The notes: generated by a model not told the origin, from the letters alone. Positions 1 to 9,335 are shown, numbered from the stretch's first letter. The stretch: 64,000 nucleotides of DNA from Bizionia paragorgiae (GCF_900107625.1 NZ_FNQK01000008.1:1-64000), one strand, 5' to 3'. Program-made: numbers and translations.

Positions 1-43
1 ATGTCATAGCCGAGTGATACTAATAACCCATAGGCTTATTGTA
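1..43 (+). rRNA. rrl: 23S ribosomal RNA, 3' end only
   Basis: The first bases align by eye with the 3' end of bacterial 23S rRNA: the segment with GATACTAATAACCCATAGG at about 16-34 corresponds to the E. coli GGTACTAATGAACCGTGAGG just before the 23S terminus. The gene body lies upstream, outside the window. The exact 3' end (about 41-45) is estimated from that alignment. A 5S gene follows on the same strand, as expected for an rRNA operon. Confidence 0.8.
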
Positions 44-94
44 CGCCTGTTTTTTTACTAAGTACACATTCTATTATATTTTTTTCAGTATACT

Positions 95-115
95 CACGCT
101 AAGCGTGCTTTTTTC
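95..115 (+). terminator. Hairpin plus T-run in the 23S-5S spacer
   Basis: CACGC and GCGTG (95-99 and 103-107) form a short stem, followed by c and six T residues. It looks like an intrinsic terminator but lies between 23S and 5S, so it may instead be a processing or pausing signal of the pre-rRNA. The stem is short (5 bp), and full termination here would cut off 5S. Confidence 0.35.
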
Positions 116-166
116 AATATGTTATTTTATACGGTCAAGTAGTTTATCTACACACACCGAAAGATT

Positions 167-274
167 TAAGGTGATTATAGCGTTGGGGCTCACCTCTTAC
201 CATTCCGAACAGAGAAGTTAAGCCCAATTGCGCCGATGGTACTACATTCGTGGGAGAGTAGGTCGTCGCCTTTT
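167..274 (+). rRNA. rrf: 5S ribosomal RNA
   Basis: The stretch carries the conserved 5S core: CTCACCTCTTACCATTCCGAA followed by CAGAGAAGTTAAGCCC, then the GATGGTACTAC and GGGAGAGTAGG segments. The 5' AAGGTGA and 3' TCGCCTT ends can pair as helix I. It sits about 125 bases after the 23S end and is followed by a terminator. The ends are estimated from the helix I pairing and are good to a few bases. Confidence 0.93.
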
Positions 275-278
275 TTAG

Positions 279-310
279 AAACCCTTCATAGAAATATGAA
301 GGGTTTTTTT
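279..310 (+). terminator. rRNA operon terminator
   Basis: AACCCTTCATA and TATGAAGGGTT form a stem of about 11 bp with a short loop, followed by a run of T. It lies right after 5S, so it is the expected end of the rRNA transcript. Confidence 0.85.
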
Positions 311-462
311 ATGCAATAAAACCAGATGTATACCGCCTGTTAAACGCTATGCGCTGTTGTTTATACGTTCGTTTTTATTTTAATAGTATATACTGTTTCT
401 TTCTTTTAATGCGAGCTAACAGCTCGAATTTTATTATATTTCAGTCTTAATGGTGTTGTTTT

Positions 463-2901
463 ATGGCAGATAATAAAGAACTAGATTTAGCGTGGGATTT
501 TGTCACGCAAACCAATCGTACTCTGTTTTTAACAGGTAAAGCCGGTACTGGTAAAACTACTTTTCTTCATAAATTAAAACAAAAGTCTAATAAACGTATG
601 GTGATTGTAGCTCCTACCGGAGTTGCAGCCATAAACGCCAAAGGAGTGACTATACATTCCTTTTTTCAATTGCCCTTTGGCCCCATTCTACCAGATGCCG
701 ATGTAGCAAACAATTCAGCCTTTAACCGTAAGTTTAGTAAAACTAAAATCAACATTATAAAATCTTTAGATTTATTAGTGATTGATGAAATAAGTATGGT
801 TCGCGCTGATCTTCTGGATGGGATAGACAAGACGTTGCGTAGGTTTAAAAATAAACAACTCGTTTTTGGGGGCGTACAACTTTTAATGATTGGTGATTTA
901 CAACAATTGTCACCCGTTGTTAAAGATAATGACTGGCGATTACTACAACCCTATTATAAAAACGCCTTCTTTTTTAGTAGTCGCGCATTTCAGGAGTGCT
1001 ATCCTATTACTGTGGAATTAAAACACATTTACCGACAGGAAAACCCATTGTTTATTACTATCCTTAATGAGATTCGTAATAATAATTTAACGGCGTCCTC
1101 AGCAGCAGAATTAAACAAACGCTACGATCCTGATTTTAATCCTAAAACGGAAGAGGGTTACATCTCTTTAACCACTCATAATAGTAAAGCAAATACTATT
1201 AACCAATCCAAACTTAAGGCCCTAAAATCTAAGTCTTATAATTATGAAGCGGTGATTACCGGTAATTTTCCAGAACATTCTTATCCTAACGACATAGATT
1301 TAGAACTTAAGGTAGGTGCACAGGTCATGTTTATTAAAAATGATAGTACTACCGATAAACGTTTTTTTAATGGTAAAATTGGTCGTGTGGTGGATTTGTC
1401 AAAGTCTAAAGTGACCGTACGCTGTCCAGGAGATACCGAGGATATTATTACTGGAGTAGAGACCTGGGAAAATATTAAATATAATTTAGACGCTAAAACA
1501 AAGGCAATTGCAGAAGAGAAAATCGGGAGCTTCTCGCAAATCCCGTTGCGCTTAGCTTGGTCTATTACTATTCATAAAAGTCAGGGACTAACCTTTGAAA
1601 GGGCTATTATCGATGCAGAGGATGCTTTTGCCCACGGACAGACTTATGTGGCTTTGAGTCGCTGTAAATCGCTTGAAGGTTTGGTTTTAAAAAGTAAAAT
1701 TGAGTCAAAACAAATTATTAGTGATCACAATGTGATTTCTTTTAATAAAAGGGCAGAGGAAAATGCACCAGATTCCGATCAACTGCTACAATCGAAAGGG
1801 CAATACCAATTAGATTTAATTGCCGAAATCTTTGAATTTTATTCGGTTTTACATCCTATTAATCGATTATTAGATATCTATTATAAAAATAGAAACCGAA
1901 TAGAAGGGGTGGTGGAACCGCTCTTACTAAAGTTAAAAGAAGATGCGACTCATTTAATAAAAGTAAGTACATCGTTTAAAACCCAATTAAAAACCCTTCA
2001 AACAGAGGGAGAGACTCCAGAAAATAATAAAGCTATACAAGAGCGCTTCACGAAAGCAATTGAGTATTTTAAAGTCCAAATTGAAGATCTATTAGTAGTT
2101 CCCTTAAAATCGTTTGCTTTTACCACCGATAATAAATCGGTAGAGCAAGATTTAAATAAGACTCTAGATGTTTTAGAGGAGTTTTTAACGGTAAAAACAT
2201 TCTATTTTAAAGAAATTAAAACCACGTTTACAACTAAACACTTTTTAGATTTACGGGTTAAAGCGGTATTCTTATTAAATAAGGGGGCTAAAAAAGAACG
2301 GAAATCGGTAATTGACGGAACGGTACATGTCGATTTGTTTGAGGACTTGCGCATTTTAAGAAATCAAATTGCGGAACGTAATAGCTTGGTTCACTTTCAA
2401 GTTTTTTCACAAAAGTCCTTATACGCCATGTGCGAAAGTTTACCCACTTCTCTGGAGGAATTAAAAGCTATTGAAGGTATGGGAAAAACGCGTGTGGAAA
2501 AGTACGGTACAGCTATTATCTCGGTTATCCGTTCGTATTGTGAAGACAATGATATAGAAACTACAGATGCCAACAACTTACTTGAAAATGATTCTAAGAA
2601 AAGGAAGAAAGGGGACACTAAATTGATTTCTTTAGACTTATTTAAATCTGGTAAATCCATAGATCAAATAGCTTTAGAGCGCGAGTTAAATGTAAATACG
2701 GTTTTTGGTCATTTGGCCGATTTTATTTCCACAGGCGAGGTTGCTGTTACCGATTTAATGTCTAAAGCACATTATAAAGAATTACTTGCACTGATTCCTG
2801 CAAAGACTTTCGATAACTTGTCGGACTTAAAACATCAATTGGATGATAAATTTTCTTATGGCGAGTTAAGACTGGTATTAAATCAATTAGAGTCCGATTA
2901 G
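463..2901 (+). CDS. PIF1-like SF1 helicase with C-terminal HRDC and HTH domains
   Basis: Predicted ATP-dependent DNA helicase of 812 residues. The N-terminal half is a PIF1/RecD2-type motor: Walker A GKAGTGKT at residues 25-32, a Walker B-like LLVIDEISMV near 105, and late motifs with HKSQGLTFE and YVALSR near 370-405. The C-terminal part has an HRDC-like segment (about 645-690, with EELKAIEGMGKTRVEKYG) and then a helix-turn-helix of the RecQ-associated kind (about 720-780, with SIDQIALERELNVNTV). HRDC and this HTH normally sit on RecQ helicases, so this is a combination of a PIF1-type motor with RecQ-type DNA-binding modules. Such proteins are common in Bacteroidota. The likely role is genome maintenance; the substrate is unknown. 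It is monocistronic and ends in a shared hairpin. Confidence 0.88.
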   Translation: MADNKELDLAWDFVTQTNRTLFLTGKAGTGKTTFLHKLKQKSNKRMVIVAPTGVAAINAKGVTIHSFFQLPFGPILPDADVANNSAFNRKFSKTKINIIKSLDLLVIDEISMVRADLLDGIDKTLRRFKNKQLVFGGVQLLMIGDLQQLSPVVKDNDWRLLQPYYKNAFFFSSRAFQECYPITVELKHIYRQENPLFITILNEIRNNNLTASSAAELNKRYDPDFNPKTEEGYISLTTHNSKANTINQSKLKALKSKSYNYEAVITGNFPEHSYPNDIDLELKVGAQVMFIKNDSTTDKRFFNGKIGRVVDLSKSKVTVRCPGDTEDIITGVETWENIKYNLDAKTKAIAEEKIGSFSQIPLRLAWSITIHKSQGLTFERAIIDAEDAFAHGQTYVALSRCKSLEGLVLKSKIESKQIISDHNVISFNKRAEENAPDSDQLLQSKGQYQLDLIAEIFEFYSVLHPINRLLDIYYKNRNRIEGVVEPLLLKLKEDATHLIKVSTSFKTQLKTLQTEGETPENNKAIQERFTKAIEYFKVQIEDLLVVPLKSFAFTTDNKSVEQDLNKTLDVLEEFLTVKTFYFKEIKTTFTTKHFLDLRVKAVFLLNKGAKKERKSVIDGTVHVDLFEDLRILRNQIAERNSLVHFQVFSQKSLYAMCESLPTSLEELKAIEGMGKTRVEKYGTAIISVIRSYCEDNDIETTDANNLLENDSKKRKKGDTKLISLDLFKSGKSIDQIALERELNVNTVFGHLADFISTGEVAVTDLMSKAHYKELLALIPAKTFDNLSDLKHQLDDKFSYGELRLVLNQLESD

Positions 2902-2932
2902 GGAACAGTGTGCTTTAAAAATAGGATATAAA

Positions 2933-2966
2933 AAAAGCTTCAAATGAAAATTTGAAGCTTTAGTTT
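2933..2966. terminator. Bidirectional terminator
   Basis: AAAGCTTCAAA (2934-2944) pairs with TTTGAAGCTTT (2951-2961), with A-rich and T-rich flanks. It lies between the convergent helicase and acyl-CoA dehydrogenase genes and can serve both. Confidence 0.85.
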
Positions 2967-2982
2967 TTATAATAAATATAGT

Positions 2983-4125
2983 TTATCCTTTGATAACACC
3001 TCTAGAAATTACAATTTTCTGAATTTCTGAAGTTCCTTCATATATTTGAGTAATTTTTGCATCACGCATTAAACGTTCTACGTGGTATTCTTTTACGAAC
3101 CCGTTTCCACCGTGAATTTGTACAGCTTCAACTGTTTGTTCCATAGCTACTTTACTAGCATATAGTTTAGCCATAGCACTAGACATATCGTAGTTGTTAC
3201 CTTGATCTTTGTCCCATGCTGCTTTCATTACTAACAGTCTTGCCGCTTCAATTTCGGTATACATATCTGCTAATTTAAAAGCAATAGCTTGGTGATTGCA
3301 AATTTCTGTTCCGAAAGCTTTACGTTCTTTAGAATATTTTAAAGCCAATTCGTAAGCACCAGCAGCAATACCTAAAGCTTGTGCTGCAATACCAATACGT
3401 CCACCAGATAAGGTTTTCATTGCGAATTTAAATCCGAAACCATCTTCTCCAATTCTATTTTCTTTAGGAACTTTTACATCATTAAACTGAAGTGTGTGCG
3501 TATCACTTCCTCTAATTCCTAATTTATCCTCTTTTGGTCCAACGTGGAAGCCTTCCATTCCTTTTTCAACAATAAAAGCGTTTATTCCGCGGTGTCCTTT
3601 CTCACGATCTGTTTGTGCTATTACTAAGTAAACATCCGCTCTACCACCACTAGTGATCCAGTTTTTTGTTCCGTTAATAACATAGTGATCGCCTTTGTCG
3701 ATAGCCGTTGTTTTTTGCGATGTCGCATCACTACCTGCTTCAGGCTCACTTAAACAAAAGGCACCTACAAATTCTCCTGTAGCTAATTTAGTTAAGTACT
3801 TTTGTTTTTGCTCCTCGCTAGCATAGGCTTCTAAACCATAACATACTAAGGAGTTGTTTACAGATACAATTACAGAAGCAGAGGCATCAATTTTAGAAAG
3901 TTCCTCCATGATTAAGACATAAGAAATCGCATCTAAACCACTTCCTCCATACTTAGGGTCTACCATAATTCCTAGAAAGCCAAGGTCTCCCATTTTCTTT
4001 ACTAATTCTTGTGGAAACTCTTGTTTATTGTCTCTTTCTATAACTCCTGGAAGTAATTCATTTTGAGCAAAATCTCGTGCAGCGTCACGAATCATTATAT
4101 GTTCTTCTGTAAGACTAAAATCCAT
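2983..4125 (-). CDS. Acyl-CoA dehydrogenase (short/branched-chain type)
   Basis: FAD-dependent acyl-CoA dehydrogenase of 380 residues, the usual length for the soluble family. It catalyses alpha,beta-dehydrogenation of acyl-CoA in fatty-acid or branched-chain amino-acid breakdown and passes electrons to ETF. The flavin-binding segment FCLSEPEAGSDA is near residue 135, and the C-terminal signature YEGTSEIQ carries the catalytic Glu (about E363), the position used by short- and medium-chain enzymes. No signal peptide is present, so it is cytoplasmic. It is divergent from anmK and has a strong own promoter. Chain-length preference cannot be told from the sequence. Confidence 0.94.
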   Translation of the reverse strand: MDFSLTEEHIMIRDAARDFAQNELLPGVIERDNKQEFPQELVKKMGDLGFLGIMVDPKYGGSGLDAISYVLIMEELSKIDASASVIVSVNNSLVCYGLEAYASEEQKQKYLTKLATGEFVGAFCLSEPEAGSDATSQKTTAIDKGDHYVINGTKNWITSGGRADVYLVIAQTDREKGHRGINAFIVEKGMEGFHVGPKEDKLGIRGSDTHTLQFNDVKVPKENRIGEDGFGFKFAMKTLSGGRIGIAAQALGIAAGAYELALKYSKERKAFGTEICNHQAIAFKLADMYTEIEAARLLVMKAAWDKDQGNNYDMSSAMAKLYASKVAMEQTVEAVQIHGGNGFVKEYHVERLMRDAKITQIYEGTSEIQKIVISRGVIKG

Positions 4126-4160
4126 ATTTAAATAATTATTAATGTGATAAATAAAGACTG

Positions 4161-4191
4161 CAAATATAACGTATAATTATTTTTTATTCAA
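4161..4191 (-). promoter_or_regulatory. Bacteroidota-type promoter of the acyl-CoA dehydrogenase gene
   Basis: On the minus strand a TTGA box (4191-4188) is followed by 19 bases and TATATTTG (4168-4161), matching the Bacteroidota primary sigma consensus. It lies about 35 bases ahead of the start codon. Confidence 0.7.
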
Positions 4192-4215
4192 TAGATATTA
4201 CTAATTTTACGCAAT

Positions 4216-5298
4216 ATGCTTAAAGAGAACTATTCTGTTATTGGTGTTATGTCTGGTACCTCGTTAGACGGTATTGACTTGGCACATATCACTTTTACTA
4301 AGAGAGAGAATTGGTGTTTTAAAATACACGCATCTGAAACAGTTGCTTATCCTAAAGCGTGGTTTAAAAAGTTACAAGCCTTAACACAGAACACCTTAAG
4401 AGAGTTGGAAGCTATAGATATGGACTACACAGCATTCCTCTCCCAAACTATTAAACAATTTATTACCAAGCATAATCTAGTGGATATTGATGCCGTTTGT
4501 TCTCATGGTCATACAGCATTACATCAGCCGGAAAAGGGCTTAACCTACCAAATCGGGAATTTAGAATTTTTATCTGATCTATTAGAAACCACCGTTGTCT
4601 GTGATTTTAGGACGCAAGATGTGGATTTTGGCGGACAAGGGGCACCTTTAGTTCCTATTGGGGATGAGCTTTTATTTTCTGAATTCGATTTTTGTATAAA
4701 TTTAGGTGGATTTGCTAATGTGTCAACGCGAATAGCATCAGAAAGAATAGCTTTTGATATTTGTCCCGTTAATATCGTATTAAATAAGTATGTCCGTACC
4801 CTAGGATTTAATTTTGACGATGCAGGTAAAATTGCGGAATCAGGAACACTAAACCCTAGACTACTAGAACAATTAAATGCCTTAGAATTTTATCGTCAAC
4901 CGCATCCTAAATCCTTAGGATTGGAATGGACAGAAGCTGAAGTGTTTTCAGTTATCGATAAGTTTAAACTGCCAGTAAATGCTGTTTTAAACACTGTGGT
5001 AGAGCATATTGCAATTCAGATTTCACAAGTGATTACTACTGTGGAATCCCCTTCGGTTCTAATGACTGGTGGAGGCGTATACAATAGTTATTTGCTATCT
5101 CGAATAGAGGCTTTAAGCAATCTTAAGGTTACGATTCCAAAACCAGAGATTATTGAATTTAAAGAAGCGCTAATTTTTGGGTTACTGGGTGTGTTACGTA
5201 TGAGAAATGAGGTTAATTGTTTGCAATCGGTTACAGGAGCACAGCGTAACCATTCGAGTGGAAAAATTTATAAGCCACAAAACCAACAAGTGTGTTAG
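4216..5298 (+). CDS. anmK: Anhydro-N-acetylmuramic acid kinase
   Basis: Cell-wall recycling enzyme: it phosphorylates and hydrolyses 1,6-anhydro-MurNAc to MurNAc-6-phosphate in the cytoplasm. At 360 residues it has family length. The N-terminal phosphate-binding motif GVMSGTSLDG is at residues 10-19, the segment with DFRTQDVDFGGQGAPLVPIGD (central) holds the catalytic Asp region, and a second ATPase-type motif LMTGGGVYN is near 285. The start ATG directly follows an AT-rich stretch with a -7-like TAATTTTA, so the transcript may have almost no leader. It stands alone, divergent from the acyl-CoA dehydrogenase. Confidence 0.95.
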   Translation: MLKENYSVIGVMSGTSLDGIDLAHITFTKRENWCFKIHASETVAYPKAWFKKLQALTQNTLRELEAIDMDYTAFLSQTIKQFITKHNLVDIDAVCSHGHTALHQPEKGLTYQIGNLEFLSDLLETTVVCDFRTQDVDFGGQGAPLVPIGDELLFSEFDFCINLGGFANVSTRIASERIAFDICPVNIVLNKYVRTLGFNFDDAGKIAESGTLNPRLLEQLNALEFYRQPHPKSLGLEWTEAEVFSVIDKFKLPVNAVLNTVVEHIAIQISQVITTVESPSVLMTGGGVYNSYLLSRIEALSNLKVTIPKPEIIEFKEALIFGLLGVLRMRNEVNCLQSVTGAQRNHSSGKIYKPQNQQVC

Positions 5299-5340
5299 TG
5301 ATAACGAATTGAATTTTTTATAATAAAATAGGCGTTTACA

Positions 5341-5371
5341 TTTAAACCCACTTATTGTTTTTTTATATTTG
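5341..5371 (+). promoter_or_regulatory. Probable promoter of the Glu-family dehydrogenase gene
   Basis: TTTA (5341-5344), 19 bases, then TATATTTG (5364-5371). The -7 box is a perfect match and the -33 box is one base off the TTTG consensus. It would give a leader of about 100 bases before the ATG at 5479. Confidence 0.5.
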
Positions 5372-5478
5372 CTTAAATTATTTTAAAAAAGATTAAAAAC
5401 AAACCGAATAACTTCAAATTAAAGAGGTTATGGAATTAAAAATATATTTAAAAAACTACAACTCAACCAAAAAATTAA

Positions 5479-6705
5479 ATGAAAGATTTACTAAAAAAGT
5501 ACGAAAACAAAGCTCCTGAAATCGTTTTTAATTGGAAAGATTCTGAAACTGAAGCAGAAGGCTGGACGGTAATAAATTCCTTAAGAGGGGGAGCCGCTGG
5601 AGGAGGAACGAGAATGCGTAAAGGCTTAGATATGAACGAAGTTCTATCTCTAGCTAAAACGATGGAAGTGAAGTTTTCGGTATCAGGACCTGCCATTGGA
5701 GGTGCTAAATCTGGAATTAATTTTGACCCTAAAGATCCTAGAAAAAAAGGTGTTTTAGAGCGTTGGTTTAAAGCCGTAACACCATTATTAAAAAGTTACT
5801 ACGGTACGGGAGGAGATTTAAATGTTGATGAAATCCACGAGGTGATTCCTATGACAGAGGCTTGTGGTGTGTGGCACCCGCAAGAAGGTGTGTTTAGCGG
5901 ACACTTTATGCCTTCTGAAGCTGAGAAAATTAATATTATAGGTCAGTTAAGGCATGGTGTTATTAAAGTTATTGAAGACCCTAAATTTTCACCAAATGTA
6001 GATAAGAAATATTTAATTGCCGATATGGTTACCGGTTACGGTGTTGCAGAAGCTGTTAAGCATTATTACGATGCTTTTGGTGGGAGTGTAAAAGGTAAAC
6101 GTGCCGTTGTTCAAGGTTTTGGAAATGTAGGATCAGCTGCGGCTTACTATTTAGCTCAGATGGGGGCTAAAATAGTTGGGATTATAGATATTTCAGGAGG
6201 TGTAATAAAAGAAGAGGGATTCTCTTTTGACGAAATAAAAGACTTCTACCTAACCAAAAACGGGAATACATTACACACAGAAAATATGCTTTCATTTGAA
6301 GAAATGAATGAGCGTATCTGGTCTTTAGAAACTGAGATTTTTGCACCTTGTGCTGCGTCTCGTTTAATAACACAAGATCAAATTTCTCAGATGATTAGTA
6401 CCGGATTAGAAGTGATTTCTTGTGGTGCAAATGTGCCGTTCGCAGATAAGGAAATCTTTTTTGGCTCTATTATGGAGTATACCGATGAGCGCGTTAGCCT
6501 GATTCCTGACTTTATTTCTAACTGTGGTATGGCAAGAGTGTTTGCTTACTTTATGCAAACCAATGTTGAAATGACCGACGAGGCGATTTTTAATGATGTT
6601 TCAAATACGATTAAAAAAGCTATTCAAGACGTTTATGATAGAAATCCAAATCCGAAAGAAATTAGTAAAACAGCTTTCGAAATAGCCTTGAAAAAATTAT
6701 TATAA
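5479..6705 (+). CDS. Glu/Leu/Phe/Val dehydrogenase
   Basis: NAD(P)-dependent amino-acid dehydrogenase of 408 residues, catalysing reversible oxidative deamination, most likely of glutamate. The N-terminal ELFV dimerisation/substrate domain carries a glycine-rich segment (GGAAGGGTRMRKGL, about 37-50) and GGAKSGI (about 74-80) with the active-site Lys. The C-terminal Rossmann domain begins with QGFGNVGSAA near 214. This shape, with an N-terminal extension and without the longer GdhA architecture, is typical of Bacteroidota. Substrate choice between Glu and branched-chain amino acids cannot be settled from motifs alone. It has a long AT-rich leader and is followed 34 bases later by nhaD. Confidence 0.92.
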   Translation: MKDLLKKYENKAPEIVFNWKDSETEAEGWTVINSLRGGAAGGGTRMRKGLDMNEVLSLAKTMEVKFSVSGPAIGGAKSGINFDPKDPRKKGVLERWFKAVTPLLKSYYGTGGDLNVDEIHEVIPMTEACGVWHPQEGVFSGHFMPSEAEKINIIGQLRHGVIKVIEDPKFSPNVDKKYLIADMVTGYGVAEAVKHYYDAFGGSVKGKRAVVQGFGNVGSAAAYYLAQMGAKIVGIIDISGGVIKEEGFSFDEIKDFYLTKNGNTLHTENMLSFEEMNERIWSLETEIFAPCAASRLITQDQISQMISTGLEVISCGANVPFADKEIFFGSIMEYTDERVSLIPDFISNCGMARVFAYFMQTNVEMTDEAIFNDVSNTIKKAIQDVYDRNPNPKEISKTAFEIALKKLL

Positions 6706-6739
6706 TACTATCCCTTAACAACAACTACGGTAAAAAGAA

Positions 6740-8134
6740 ATGGAAACTATAATAATTTTAGTCTTCGTATTTGGGTATTTAGGAATTACTCTAGAGCACA
6801 CTTTAAAAATAGATAAATTAATTCCAGCCCTAGTCATGATGGCTATAAGTTGGGCATTGGTCTCTTTAGGAATCGATTCGTTCTCAACGTGGTTTGATTC
6901 TGCTAATAATGGATTGGTAGAGAATTTTCCTGACCTAGCTTATGAAGATAAAATGCATTTAATGGAAGAGACATTATTGCATCATCTTGGTAAAACTGCC
7001 GAAATATTAGTTTTCCTTTTAGGTGCCATGACTATTGTAGAAATTATTGATTATTTCGATGGATTTTCTACCATTAAGAATTTTATTAAAACCAAAAAGA
7101 AAAGCAAAATCCTATGGATATTTACCATTTTAGCATTTTGTTTGTCAGCCATCATAGATAACCTAACAGCAACTATTGTCTTAATATCAATATTGCAGAA
7201 AATCGTTCAAGATAAAGGTGTTCGTGTATGGTATGCTGGTTTAATTATCATAGCGGCGAATGCTGGAGGGGCTTTTTCTCCAATTGGAGATGTAACCACT
7301 ACGATGCTCTGGATAGGTAAAAAAGTAACAACAGGTCATTTATTTGGATACTTGTTATTACCGTCTTTAATATGTATGGTTTTACCAACTTTAATCGCAT
7401 CGTACTTGCCAGCCTTTAAAGGTGATATAGAAAATGATGAAGTAGAAATAGGAAAGCCTAAAAGTAGGTTTAGTGGCGTAATGCTTTACTTAGGTCTTGG
7501 TGCTATTATATTTGTGCCTATTTTTAAAATGGTTACGCATTTACCACCGTATGTGGGAATGATGTTGTCTTTGGGAATTGTTGCGGTTTTTGCCGAATAC
7601 TTTAGTTCTACTAAATTCACGATTACAAATCAAGAATGGGGTGCTGAAGAGGAATTTGCTAAGCACAGCCCAGTTCACTTTTCATTATCGAAAATTGAAT
7701 TGCCAAGTATATTGTTTTTTCTAGGGATTTTAATGGCGGTAGCCGCTTTAGAGTCGTTGGGAATACTATTTGGCTTTGCCTCTCTTTTAAAAGAAGGGGT
7801 GCCTATGTTAGGAACTGAAATGCACAATGGTGGGGTTTCTGACCTCGTTGTTATATTATTGGGTATCGGATCGGCAGTTATAGATAATGTTCCTTTAGTA
7901 GCAGCTAGTTTAGGAATGTTTACAGAACCTATGGATCACGAGCTTTGGCACTTTATAGCTTACGCAGCAGGAACCGGTGGAAGTATGTTAATTATAGGAT
8001 CTGCCGCAGGAGTTGTAGCTATGGGAATGGAGAAAATTGATTTTTTCTGGTACCTTAAAAAAATATCATGGTTAGCATTAATAGGCTTTTTGGCCGGAAC
8101 AGCAGTTTTCTTTTACACAAGAACTTTGTTTTAA
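6740..8134 (+). CDS. nhaD: Na+/H+ antiporter NhaD
   Basis: Inner-membrane antiporter of 464 residues that expels Na+ (and Li+) in exchange for protons. It has about 12 hydrophobic segments and the ion-transporter-superfamily features of NhaD: two inverted halves with AIIDNLTATIVLIS near 134-147 and a paired AVIDNVPLVAAS in the second half near 378-389, plus GGAFSPIGDVTTTMLW near 176. The Asp-Asn pairs in these repeats are the likely ion-binding residues. It lies 34 bases after the dehydrogenase gene and 54 before exbB, so co-transcription is possible. A sodium extruder fits a marine life style. Confidence 0.92.
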   Translation: METIIILVFVFGYLGITLEHTLKIDKLIPALVMMAISWALVSLGIDSFSTWFDSANNGLVENFPDLAYEDKMHLMEETLLHHLGKTAEILVFLLGAMTIVEIIDYFDGFSTIKNFIKTKKKSKILWIFTILAFCLSAIIDNLTATIVLISILQKIVQDKGVRVWYAGLIIIAANAGGAFSPIGDVTTTMLWIGKKVTTGHLFGYLLLPSLICMVLPTLIASYLPAFKGDIENDEVEIGKPKSRFSGVMLYLGLGAIIFVPIFKMVTHLPPYVGMMLSLGIVAVFAEYFSSTKFTITNQEWGAEEEFAKHSPVHFSLSKIELPSILFFLGILMAVAALESLGILFGFASLLKEGVPMLGTEMHNGGVSDLVVILLGIGSAVIDNVPLVAASLGMFTEPMDHELWHFIAYAAGTGGSMLIIGSAAGVVAMGMEKIDFFWYLKKISWLALIGFLAGTAVFFYTRTLF

Positions 8135-8188
8135 CATACGCTAACTCTAAAATTAACGTTATATTATCTCAGTAACAAAAAAAGAAAT

Positions 8189-8890
8189 ATGCTAAGCACA
8201 TTATTACAAGAAACAGCGCAAGATGCAACAGCTCTTGCCGAAGGAGAATCAGTAGAAAAAACATTATCTATTATAGAGCTAATTACAACAGGTGGAACGG
8301 CAGGAATTGTTATTATATCACTGTTGTTTGTGTTGTTAGTTGTCGCCTTATATATATACTTTGAACGGATTTTAGCTATAAAAGAAGCGTCTAAAAAAGA
8401 TGCTAATTTTATGAATCAGATTAAAGATTATGTATCGAATGGTAAAATTGATTCCGCACAGAACTTATGCGCGCAAAAAAATACACCGGTTTCAAGATTA
8501 ATTAGTAAAGGAATTTCTAGAATCGGAAAACCTTTAGAAGATATTAATACAGCGATAGAAAATGCAGGCCGTTTAGAAATATACAGCTTAGAAAAAAATG
8601 TTAGTGTCTTGGCTACAATTTCTGGAGCTGCACCCATGATTGGATTTCTTGGTACTGTTATTGGTATGATTCTATCTATATTTGAGATTGCCAATGCTGG
8701 AGGGTCTATAGATATTAAAACTTTAGCCGATGGTTTATATACTGCAATGACCACTACAGTAGGTGGATTAATTGTAGGTATTGTTGCTTATATAGCATAT
8801 AACCATTTAGTAGTAAAAACAGATAAAGTGGTTTACCAAATGGAAGCCCATTCTTTAGAGTTTTTAGACCTTTTAAACGAACCTATGTAA
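8189..8890 (+). CDS. exbB: MotA/TolQ/ExbB proton channel protein
   Basis: Inner-membrane proton-channel subunit of 233 residues for energising an outer-membrane TonB or Tol system. It has one hydrophobic segment near residues 37-60 and two near the C-terminal half (about 143-165 and 185-208), the ExbB topology, with the conserved SGAAPMIGFLGTVIGM region and MTTTVGGLIVGI in the last helix. The long stretch before the first membrane helix is Bacteroidota-like. It is followed 49 bases later by exbD and then a TonB gene, so the three form one energy-transduction operon. Confidence 0.93.
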   Translation: MLSTLLQETAQDATALAEGESVEKTLSIIELITTGGTAGIVIISLLFVLLVVALYIYFERILAIKEASKKDANFMNQIKDYVSNGKIDSAQNLCAQKNTPVSRLISKGISRIGKPLEDINTAIENAGRLEIYSLEKNVSVLATISGAAPMIGFLGTVIGMILSIFEIANAGGSIDIKTLADGLYTAMTTTVGGLIVGIVAYIAYNHLVVKTDKVVYQMEAHSLEFLDLLNEPM

Positions 8891-8939
8891 TTATATATCG
8901 TATTATAATTACAAATGTTTAATCTAATAATTAGGGACT

Positions 8940-9335
8940 ATGAATTTACGCGGAAGAAATAAAGTAACACCAGAATTTAATATGTCATCGATGACCGATA
9001 TTGTATTCTTGTTACTAATCTTTTTTATGATAGCATCAACTTTAGTTTCTGCTGAAGCTATTGATTTATTGCTTCCAAAGTCATCAAGTAAAACCACTCA
9101 AACAAAAAATGTGTCTGTTTCAGTGAATAAAAACAATGAGTACTTTGTTGACATGAAACAAGTACCTAAAGCGAGCTTAGAGGCCGAAGTTTTAGCAAAA
9201 GTAGGACAATCAGATACACCAACAATTACTATAAGATCGGATCAAGATGTCGAAATGAAACACGTAGTGTATATTATGGATATCGCGAATCGAAATAAAA
9301 TTAAATCGACATTAGCTGTAAAATCAGTGCAATAA
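8940..9335 (+). CDS. exbD: ExbD/TolR family biopolymer transport protein
   Basis: 131-residue partner of ExbB with a short cytoplasmic N-terminus, one membrane helix (about 20-38) and a periplasmic domain. The conserved SSMTDIVFLLLIFFM segment carries the membrane Asp (about D20) that takes part in proton passage in the ExbD/TolR family. The periplasmic part ends in a typical beta-alpha fold. Its stop codon is directly followed by the ATG of the TonB gene (no gap), so translation is probably coupled. Confidence 0.93.
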   Translation: MNLRGRNKVTPEFNMSSMTDIVFLLLIFFMIASTLVSAEAIDLLLPKSSSKTTQTKNVSVSVNKNNEYFVDMKQVPKASLEAEVLAKVGQSDTPTITIRSDQDVEMKHVVYIMDIANRNKIKSTLAVKSVQ

